From Bacteroidota bacterium (GTDB lineage: Bacteria; Bacteroidota; Bacteroidia; AKYH767-A; 2013-40CM-41-45), in the NCBI GenBank assembly GCA_016720655.1, contig JADKKE010000023.1, positions 1 to 33,629 on the forward strand: a stretch of 33,629 nt of DNA. Reading direction: 5' to 3'. Below the pieces are notes generated by a model. That model searched no databases and was not told where the DNA came from. It saw nothing but the letters and a program-made list of their open reading frames with translations. Both the position numbers and the translations under genes were made by a program. Shown here piece by piece: positions 27,501 through 33,629 of this stretch. Positions within the stretch are counted from its first letter, which is position 1. Each line of letters begins with the position of its first letter.

Positions 27501-28075
27501 CAGAATTTAACTTCAGGGGCTTTTTCAGTACCTTTATCTGCTTCAAAATATGGACGCTCTTTGAATCCAAACAGGCTTGCAAAGATCACACGCGGGAAAC
27601 GGGAACGACCGGTATTGTAACCTTGTGCAGCTTCGTTGTATTGTCGGCGCGATTCGGTAATTCTATTTTCAGTTCCTTCCAACTGAGCCTGCAGATCAGA
27701 GAAATTCTGAACAGCTTTTAATTGCGGGTAATTTTCAGCAACAGCAAGCAATCGTCCGAGTGCACCACTCACTTGCGCCTGAGCTCTTTGGAATTCCGCC
27801 AGTTTCTCTGGAGTAATGTTGTTCGGATCAATTTGAATGGATGTGGCTTTTGCACGAGCCTCAGTAACGGCTTGCAAGGTGCTCTTTTCAAAATCTGCAG
27901 CACCTTTCACAGTGTTTACGAGATTTGGAATCAGGTCGGACCGACGTTGGTATTGTGTTTCAACATTGGCCCAGGCTTTGTTCACACTTTCGCGCGAACT
28001 CACCAGCCCGTTGTACGAAGTAATCCCGACAATGACGAGAAGTCCGAGAATAATCCAGATAAGATATTTTTTCAT
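27500..28075 (-). CDS. LemA family protein
   Basis: This is a 191-residue membrane-anchored helical protein. One N-terminal membrane segment (LIWIILGLLVIVGITSYN) precedes the LemA helical bundle, whose conserved blocks are visible: VNKAWANVETQYQRRSDLIPNLVNTV, then FSDLQAQLEGTENRITESRRQYNEAAQGYN, and FPRVIFASLFGF before a charged tail. Function is not established for the family; links to envelope stress and two-component signalling have been suggested. It heads the LemA-TPM cluster, and a TACCTTTG element lies about 100 bp upstream. Confidence 0.96.
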   Translation of the reverse strand: MKKYLIWIILGLLVIVGITSYNGLVSSRESVNKAWANVETQYQRRSDLIPNLVNTVKGAADFEKSTLQAVTEARAKATSIQIDPNNITPEKLAEFQRAQAQVSGALGRLLAVAENYPQLKAVQNFSDLQAQLEGTENRITESRRQYNEAAQGYNTGRSRFPRVIFASLFGFKERPYFEADKGTEKAPEVKF

Positions 28076-28176
28076 GGTTTGAATTGGTGTTTATGGTTGT
28101 ATCAATTTTATTATTTGTCAAATCTGAATTTCTGGCGATTTTCAATGAAGAATTGTCCGTATCGGAAACCGCGCTG

Positions 28177-28184
28177 CAAAGGTA
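28177..28184 (-). promoter_or_regulatory. TAnnTTTG element upstream of the LemA gene
   Basis: TACCTTTG on the minus strand lies 101 bp before the ATG at 28075. It falls within the 149-bp gap after the preceding gene, giving a long leader compared with other genes in the window. Confidence 0.45.
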
Positions 28185-28224
28185 AGACGTTTTGGGAAAG
28201 AAAATATTGTTTCTTGAAAAGCTC

Positions 28225-28710
28225 TTAACGGGAAATAAGGTCCTTGAGGATCTTTTCCAGTTCATTGGCTCTTTGTGTGCCAATGCGATAGGGTGTACCT
28301 TCTCCATCTGTAATTTCGACGGCATCGTTTCCGCCTGTGTAAAAGCTGATCAGTCCGTTCAGATGTAAATTAAAAACAGCATTGTTTAAATGGTATTTAC
28401 TGTAAGGCTTCTTCTCGATTTTTCGTATGCTGCGCAAATCAATTTTAACCTTGCGTGCAGTCCATAAACCATCCAGTTCAAGGAAAGTTTTAAAAACTCT
28501 GATTTTAATGTGGAGAACAAACAAGAGGATGATCGATATAACAATTATACCAATCCCCAGCCAAAAGAAGAGGTCTCCGTTTCTGCCGTTGGTTGTTTTC
28601 CACCAGTACAAAGCAAAACAGAAAAGTGCCAAAGACAAGCGTCTCAGCATGCTCAGCTGGTTATAGCCAAGATATTGCTTCTCTTCGTAAAGTGGTTTTT
28701 CTTCTTCCAT
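28225..28710 (-). CDS. small membrane protein with PH-like domain, unknown function
   Basis: This 161-residue protein has two adjacent membrane segments (about 28-65, ALFCFALYWW and FWLGIGIIVISIILLF). A C-terminal cytoplasmic beta-rich part resembles a bacterial PH-like domain and ends in a helix (YRIGTQRANELEKILKDLIS). Its ATG overlaps the tilS stop by one base (TAATG at 28708-28712), so it is probably translated in step with tilS. No specific function is recognised. Confidence 0.82.
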   Translation of the reverse strand: MEEEKPLYEEKQYLGYNQLSMLRRLSLALFCFALYWWKTTNGRNGDLFFWLGIGIIVISIILLFVLHIKIRVFKTFLELDGLWTARKVKIDLRSIRKIEKKPYSKYHLNNAVFNLHLNGLISFYTGGNDAVEITDGEGTPYRIGTQRANELEKILKDLISR

Positions 28711-30043
28711 TAATCGAATGTACTCTTGACCTGAAGTACTTTTTTAGTGGAATTCCTGACTTTAAAACGCTCGTCAATTCCAAGCCCTAAGATACAAACA
28801 ATGTTGCCCGCCGACAAGCACACGAGGAATTTCTCTTTATCAAATCGTGAAATCTTTTTATCAGTAAAATAATCACTGAGCTTTTTTCGGTGTTTCATTC
28901 CCAGAGGATAGAAAAAGTCACCACTTTTCCAAGGCCTAAGCACCAGGGGAAATTCAATTTTGTCGGCATCCAAAACCTGTATTTCATTTTTCTTAGAGAA
29001 AGGCGCTTCTTTATCTATATTATTCATAATCAGTGAAATAGATTGTTTGTGAAACTGAACACACTTCATTTCCCGGGTCACAATCAGGGACTCTTCAGGG
29101 ATCTCTTTCTTTTTCTCAAGGAGTAATTTTCCTCGGTTTACCAGAATCCTGTGATTCCCCGCATCAAAGATTTTTCCTGTGCTTGAAGCGTGGAGAATTC
29201 CTTCGCCATTAAGGTTAGTGATCCCTTGGGAGTGTAACAAAGCTGACAAAACCTGCCCGGGATCTTTCTGCTTCGCTAAAGAAGCAATTGAAATTTCAAC
29301 ACGATCATTTCCTTTTCTGACCAGGAATTTTTCCCTCATGCTATGAATCAATTCATCATAAGCCCCGGATGCAAGAGTCAGGTGTCTGAAATTATCAGAC
29401 ATTTTATTTTGAAATGCGGGCTGCAATTCCTCAAGCACCGGCAACAAATGATGACGAATCCTGTTTCGCAAGTAATTATCGGTTTCGTTAGAAGAATCTT
29501 CTCTCCAGTCAATTTCATTCGCTTTGACAAACGCAAAGATTTGAGCACGGCTACAGAAATTTAATGGACGTATAATCTTTCCAGTCTTGGTGGGAATTCC
29601 AATGAGACCTTTGATCCCTGTGCCGCGCAATAGATTGATAAAAAAGTTTCGATAGAATCATCGAGTTGGTGGGCAGTCGCAATTTTATCGAAGCTCTTTT
29701 CCTTTCGGATCTCTTCAAACCAATTGTAACGGAGATTTCGGGCAGCTTCCTGAATCGAAAGTTGCCCTTGATTTGCAATTTTTTTGGTATTAAATTTTTT
29801 AGTAAAAAACGGAACCTTGTATTTTTTTGAGAGTGCACGGACAAAAGCCTGGTCATCTTCTGACTCTTTTCCCCGGAGATTGAAATTGCAATGTGCAATG
29901 CCAAAGGAAATTTCTGCCTGATGAAAAAGTTCAACCATGGCAACAGAGTCCATTCCACCGCTCACGGCGAGCAATATTTTTGACTTTTTTTCGAAAAGCC
30001 GATGCTGTCGGTTAAAATTTTGGAATTCAGAAAGCAAACTCAT
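28710..30043 (-). CDS. tilS: tRNA(Ile)-lysidine synthetase TilS, frameshifted
   Basis: TilS modifies C34 of the tRNA(Ile) CAU anticodon to lysidine, which is essential for reading AUA. The N-terminal half has the P-loop motif AVSGGMDSVAM, AHCNFNLRG and TAHQLDD. The C-terminal half has LRGTGIKGLIGIP, WREDSSN and NRIRHHLLP, then the C-terminal domain (LVLRPWKSGDFFYPLGMKHRKKLSDYFTDKKI). The break is at an A6 run (29640-29645, T6 on the coding strand). Restoring one T gives IETFFINLLRGTG, the family's normal sequence. Since the gene is essential, loss is unlikely, so this is a base error or a recoded site. The ATG at 30043 (MSLLSEFQNFNRQHRLF) is preferred to a TTG at 30097. Repaired length is about 444 residues. 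It lies 69 bp after pabB. Confidence 0.93.
29639..29645 (-). other. T_TTT_TTA heptamer at the frame break of tilS
   Basis: On the coding strand the zero-frame codons are ACT TTT TTA TCA, which place T_TTT_TTA in register for a -1 slip. The -1 frame is the one that continues TilS. The surrounding 11-mer ACTTTTTTATC is identical to that in the SpoIIE-type phosphatase gene. One missing T in a T7 run explains it more simply. Confidence 0.5.
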
Positions 30044-30112
30044 TTCAGGAGACAAGGAACACAGAAATTTTTCCGGATTTTCCCGAAAGATAAGCAATTC
30101 AGCAGGATTTCA

Positions 30113-31414
30113 TTAGTGGTCTGGATTCAATGCAAGCATCATGCTTTCGGCTTTTAGCAGGCATTCCCTGTATTCCTTTTCTGCATCGGAGCCAATCGTG
30201 ACCGCACTGCCAACCATGAAACTTAAATATTTGGTAATGGCGTTGTACTGAATAGAGCGGATCACGACATTGAAATCGAAATCACCATTGGGATCAATAT
30301 AGCCGACGGCTCCGGAGTATAAACCTCTTTTTGTGGACTCAAATTCTTCGATTAATTGCATCGCTCTCACTTTGGGCGCACCTGTCATTGAACCCATAGG
30401 AAAAGCAAATCGAATCGCATCAAGGCCTGAATATTCCGGGTTTAATTCTGAAACTACTGTTGAGATCATCTGATGAAGACTCTGGAATGAATAAATACCG
30501 AAAAGCTCTTCTACTTTTACAGTTCCTCTGGCAGCTGTGCGGCTGAGATCATTCCGCACCAGGTCAACAATCATCACATTTTCACTTCGTTCTTTTTCAT
30601 TGGCATACAAATCCTGACGAATTTTTTCGTCTTCCGAAAGAGTATCTCCTCTTTTGGCAGTGCCTTTGATGGGCTGAGAAATTAGTTTGTTCCCTCTTTT
30701 GGCAATAAATCTTTCCGGACTCGCACATAGGAGGTAATGATCATTCATTTTGTAGAAACACGAAAAAGGCATTGGCGAGATTGTGTTCAGCCTGGAATAG
30801 GAGAGAGCAGGACGCAGATGAGCATTCTCTGCAAAAAACTCAATGCAATAATTCATTTCATAAATATCGCCGCGCTGGATGTGTTCCTGTATTTTAAGAA
30901 CATTGGAAATGTATTCTTTTTCGGTAACGCGTGTCTGAATATCATGAACCGGATTTAATTTTTCTCCATGTTTGGTGTTGAAGAGTTCCTGAGCCAATTG
31001 TTGAATTTGTTCACCGGAATCAAATTGTGGATCGTATTCAATGTGCAGCTCACTCCTTTCAGTATACAAAACCCAGCGCGGACGAAAAAAGTGTGCCGCC
31101 GAAAATTGAATATGGTCCGGATGGTTGGAATGCAAATCTTCCAGTTCGTTTTTTAAATCGTAACTCAGATGGCCGAAATGCCAATCTTTTACCTTTAAAT
31201 GTGTGTCAGCCTGCGTAAAAAAATCGTTTGCTTCCGTCAATTGATCTATACTTCCTATCGCTGCGAGGATTTCAAATTTACTGTATGGATCAATAAAATT
31301 CTGAGCCTTCTTATTACTATTTAACACCAAAACAGGAGAATATTTCTCTGCCCAATTAAGCAATTGATCAATATTGAAATTTTCAGGGAGCGAAAAAGTT
31401 GTCCGAAGCCGCAT
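30113..31414 (-). CDS. pabB: aminodeoxychorismate synthase component I
   Basis: This chorismate-binding enzyme makes aminodeoxychorismate for p-aminobenzoate and folate synthesis, normally with a PabA amidotransferase not seen here. The Lys in PIKGTAKRGD, found in PabB and replaced by Ala in TrpE, points to PabB, as does GSMTGAPKVRAM. Other blocks are EKERSENVMIVDLVRNDLSR and SGAVGYIDPNGDFDFNVVIRS, with a C-terminal GSAVTIGSDAEKEYRECLLKAES. At 433 residues it is a normal length for PabB. The ATG at 31414 is the start because the upstream TTG at 31423 lies within a TACTTTTG promoter element. It heads the pabB-tilS-membrane protein operon. Confidence 0.93.
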   Translation of the reverse strand: MRLRTTFSLPENFNIDQLLNWAEKYSPVLVLNSNKKAQNFIDPYSKFEILAAIGSIDQLTEANDFFTQADTHLKVKDWHFGHLSYDLKNELEDLHSNHPDHIQFSAAHFFRPRWVLYTERSELHIEYDPQFDSGEQIQQLAQELFNTKHGEKLNPVHDIQTRVTEKEYISNVLKIQEHIQRGDIYEMNYCIEFFAENAHLRPALSYSRLNTISPMPFSCFYKMNDHYLLCASPERFIAKRGNKLISQPIKGTAKRGDTLSEDEKIRQDLYANEKERSENVMIVDLVRNDLSRTAARGTVKVEELFGIYSFQSLHQMISTVVSELNPEYSGLDAIRFAFPMGSMTGAPKVRAMQLIEEFESTKRGLYSGAVGYIDPNGDFDFNVVIRSIQYNAITKYLSFMVGSAVTIGSDAEKEYRECLLKAESMMLALNPDH

Positions 31415-31420
31415 ACGATT

Positions 31421-31428
31421 CAAAAGTA
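31421..31428 (-). promoter_or_regulatory. TAnnTTTG element 6 nt before pabB
   Basis: TACTTTTG on the minus strand lies 6 nt before the ATG at 31414. A transcript starting at the normal distance would begin at the ATG. It also decides the start against the TTG at 31423. Confidence 0.55.
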
Positions 31429-31466
31429 AATAATTTCAGATAGGATTTTGGATATAATGTTTTTAG

Positions 31467-31490
31467 TATAAAGTATTAAGTATATGGTAC
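31467..31490. repeat. short AGTATTA-type 7-bp repeat upstream of pabB
   Basis: AGTATAA, AGTATTA, AGTATAT units follow each other with a 7-bp step, about three copies. It is another instance of the heptad beat with its own word. Confidence 0.6.
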
Positions 31491-31587
31491 GCGAGTTGTG
31501 TGCCAATGAAATTGACACCTAAATCTTACAATTGAAACTGGACTGAAAATGATCCCTCAACTCCATACTCAATTCACTAATTCCCTG

Positions 31588-31632
31588 ACTTCAACAAATT
31601 CTTGTCGCTCCTCTGGTTGAAGTATTTTTTTT
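31588..31632 (+). terminator. plus-strand terminator-like hairpin with T9 tail, no upstream gene
   Basis: An 8-bp stem (ACTTCAAC at 31588-31595, GTTGAAGT at 31616-31623) with a 20-nt loop is followed by A and nine T. The orientation suits the plus strand, yet no plus-strand gene lies before it in the 31415-31660 gap. It may close an unrecognised small RNA, or act as a structure behind the T9SS gene that ends at 31661. Confidence 0.45.
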
Positions 31633-31660
31633 TATTGGTCAGCTTTCTTCTATTCCAAAA

Positions 31661-32797
31661 TCAAGAACCGGATACAATGAGCTTCTTCACTGCTTTGCTT
31701 TTGCTGGTATTTAACAGGAGAAAATAGATTCCACTTGCTAAAGAATTTGTTTCAATTATTTTCTTTTCTTCCAATGTGCCTTCGTGTAGAATCTTTCCCG
31801 AAATATCGGTTAATGTGAAATGCAAAATGTCTTCATTCGGATCAAGGATTCTAATTGTAAATTCATTCTCAATTGGATTGGGAAAAATTTCGATAGAATT
31901 TGAAAGAGAATGAATCTCGTCCAGACTGGTTGGAAGAGTTGCTCCGGTAAAAATTAATTGATGGATTCCATTCCTTTTGCGAAAAACAGTTGGATCGCCG
32001 CCTTGAATATTTGTTGAAACATATCCATTCCACACACCGCCATTCGGTGTTGAATTGTACCAGATTCTGGCCCCGCCACACCCATAGAACCGCAGTTCAG
32101 TTGAATCCATAACAAGATAATTTCCTGTCCAATTGTGCATCGAATCGGAAGGGATATCCTGGACCTGGCTGAATTGAATTCCTCCGGGAGAAATAAAATG
32201 ATAGGCTCCATCCTGCGGCGCACCTTTCGGACTGATATAATGCCAGCTGTGATTGAAAAATGCTACTGCCGGATCTATGAGGCGTTGTGAAGGATGATCA
32301 GCTCTTGCACCGGGTTCAAATTCGTAGTGTATGCCATCTGTACTGAACGCGGAATAGGTATTGATCAGCGAGTCAGGAACGCCACTCAGGCCATCTCGTG
32401 ACGAATAATAAATGCGCAAGCTGTCGTTGGCGAATCGCACCAATGTCGGATCAAACGGACGTTGATAAGAGGAAGGAAAATTGTTGATGACAATCGGAAC
32501 AGGGTTGGTCCAGGTGCTGCCATCATCATACGAGAACTTAACAGCAACACGATCCCAGGTCGGTGATCCCATGGGTTCCCGAAACCATTGAAATGTGCAA
32601 ATTAATGTATCTCCTTTCCATCGGATTGCACACGGAACGCCGGATGAATCCTGAAACAATACAGGCTGGTTAAAATTTATTCCGTCAGTAGAAGTGCAGG
32701 TAAGTAAAGGATGTTCCCATGCCGGTGAGCCTTGAGCGCAAACGGAGTGAATAAACAGGAATTGAACCGCAATAAGAAGGCTATAAATTTTCCACAT
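31661..32797 (-). CDS. T9SS-exported sialidase-like beta-propeller protein
   Basis: This 378-residue secreted protein starts at the ATG at 32797, which opens a signal peptide (MWKIYSLLIAVQFLFIHSVCAQ). A five- or six-bladed propeller follows with an Asp-box (SYDDGSTW) and sialidase/glycoside-hydrolase-43-like text (RPFDPTLVRFANDSLRIYYSS, RLIDPAVAFFNHSWHY). It ends in a type A T9SS sorting domain (IEIFPNPIENEFTIRI, then LASGIYFLLL and VKKLIVSGS). A carbohydrate-binding or hydrolysing role on the cell surface is likely, but catalytic residues are not clear. It is transcribed toward pabB and has no obvious operon partner. Confidence 0.88.
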   Translation of the reverse strand: MWKIYSLLIAVQFLFIHSVCAQGSPAWEHPLLTCTSTDGINFNQPVLFQDSSGVPCAIRWKGDTLICTFQWFREPMGSPTWDRVAVKFSYDDGSTWTNPVPIVINNFPSSYQRPFDPTLVRFANDSLRIYYSSRDGLSGVPDSLINTYSAFSTDGIHYEFEPGARADHPSQRLIDPAVAFFNHSWHYISPKGAPQDGAYHFISPGGIQFSQVQDIPSDSMHNWTGNYLVMDSTELRFYGCGGARIWYNSTPNGGVWNGYVSTNIQGGDPTVFRKRNGIHQLIFTGATLPTSLDEIHSLSNSIEIFPNPIENEFTIRILDPNEDILHFTLTDISGKILHEGTLEEKKIIETNSLASGIYFLLLNTSKSKAVKKLIVSGS

Positions 32798-32944
32798 CGT
32801 TTCAAAATTGAAATTGAAAATACTCAAAATATCATTAAGAAAATTTCCCGCTATGAATGGGTCTCAAATTGATGCTAGTCTACCTTCAAAAAAGCTATTC
32901 GCATATTTGTTTTGAAGAAATAAGTTTATAAACAAGAATCCAAC

Positions 32945-33629
32945 CTATTTAGAAAGCTTTTCAAGCATCTGAATTCCTTCTGCGGAATCATTAAGACTTT
33001 CGACCAATTGAATCTTTTCTCCTCCATGTTTTTTGAAAAGTTCATCATATTCAACGCCGATCTCATAAATCGTCTCCAAACAATCTGATGTAAATGCAGG
33101 AGCGAATACCAGAAGTTTCTTAATGCCTTTTTTTGCAAGTGATTTAATGATTTCGTCAGAATACGGTTTGATCCAGGGATCCCTGCCCAGGCGGGACTGA
33201 AAACAGATGGTGTATTTTTCTTTGTTGATTTGAAGGGCTTCGGCTAAGAGCCGTGCCGTGTCGAAACATTGAGCACGATAACAAAATGCATTTTTTTCAG
33301 TCAAGGTGTTACAACATGTGTCGTTCACCAGACAATGATTAAAACTATCCGCTTTTCTCATTTGCCTTTCGGGAAGTCCGTGAAAAGAAAATAGGATATG
33401 ATCGTACGTTTCGGGTCTGTGTTTTTTTCCAATCGCAGCGAAAGCAGAAATAAATTCAGCCTGGTTGTGAAAGCTGTTTACAAATTCTATTTCAGGAACA
33501 ATTTGCCACTGACTTATATCCCTCCCATTATTTTTGCACTAAACCGAACCTGTGCTTGCTGACGGTTACTGGCGGAAAGAAAGGGATTACTTTTATTTTT
33601 TGAAAACAGGTGTACGGAATTTTCAAGAC
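32945..33629 (-). CDS. hemH: ferrochelatase, C-terminal part, frame-damaged at the window edge
   Basis: Ferrochelatase inserts iron into protoporphyrin IX to make haem. The clean part reads back from the TAG at 32945 with LFSFHGLPERQ (the catalytic His) and HCLVNDTCC, then FCYRAQCFDTARLLAEAL and FQSRLGRDPWIKPYSDEII, then FAPAFTSDCLETIYEI (the conserved Glu). It stays open to about 33530. Beyond that, conserved text appears in other frames: SASTGSV, then SAKIMGGI, then SQWQIVPEIEFVNS, so at least two indels lie between 33510 and 33545. More damage is likely before them, where KVIPFFP marks the family's usual PQYASASTG region. The gene runs off the right edge. Confidence 0.9.

Noticed and set aside
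27722..28228. 168-codon plus-strand frame opposite LemA
   Set aside because: It is the shadow of a well-supported LemA gene, and the peptide is low in recognisable structure.
31415..31423. TTG start for pabB
   Set aside because: The codon lies within the TACTTTTG promoter element, so it would not be in the mRNA.

Overview
This window looks like a chromosomal contig from a member of the Bacteroidota, probably an uncultured lineage near the Chitinophagales/Sphingobacteriales. The grounds are three proteins with type IX secretion (T9SS) C-terminal sorting domains, a DUF5723-like barrel fused to thrombospondin type-3 repeats and an OmpA domain, a LemA/TPM cluster, and repeated TAnnTTTG promoter elements with few Shine-Dalgarno sequences. 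I found no rRNA, tRNA, CRISPR array, phage gene, insertion sequence or defence island. The content is mostly chromosomal housekeeping and cell-envelope genes.

Layout. 1-2209: an AT-rich edge with a damaged T9SS surface protein (PKD domain, sorting domain). 2497-9067 (minus): a three-gene envelope operon made of a membrane-anchored DUF3352/beta-propeller-like protein, a large lipoprotein, and an OmpA-family barrel protein. 9134-10900 (minus): ribonuclease HII and a GT4 glycosyltransferase. 11068-13265 (plus): an LpxD-like acyltransferase abutting a SpoIIE/PP2C phosphatase. 13306-18416 (minus): a polysaccharide module with an O-antigen polymerase/ligase, two tandem Wzz-like chain-length proteins and a Wzx flippase. 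18601-21161 (minus): DsbD and a free-standing extra DsbD N-terminal domain. 21360-23994 (minus): an ABC importer of the TrpXYZ type (ATPase, permease, binding lipoprotein). 24084-26917: a small unknown protein, a second T9SS protein and a TPM protein. 27063-28075 (minus): a second TPM protein and LemA. 28225-31414 (minus): a pabB-tilS-membrane protein operon. 31661-33629 (minus): a third T9SS protein (sialidase-like) and the C-terminal part of ferrochelatase at the right edge.

Two themes run through the window. First, at least six genes are broken by small insertions or deletions, several of them at A/T homopolymers, and damage is worst at both ends. This fits uncorrected long-read or low-coverage errors better than real pseudogenes. 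Two of the breaks, in the SpoIIE phosphatase and in tilS, share the identical 11-mer ACTTTTTTATC and place U_UUU_UUA exactly in the zero frame, so programmed -1 frameshifting is formally possible and testable. Second, many intergenic gaps carry low-complexity repeats, several with a 7-bp period but different words, some forming long hairpins at operon ends. Several promoter -7 elements lie only 4-7 nt before the ATG, which implies leaderless or nearly leaderless mRNAs.

The best candidate for a little-described system is the three-gene operon at 2497-9067, which could form an inner membrane to outer membrane assembly. The repeat family and the paired slippery sites come next.
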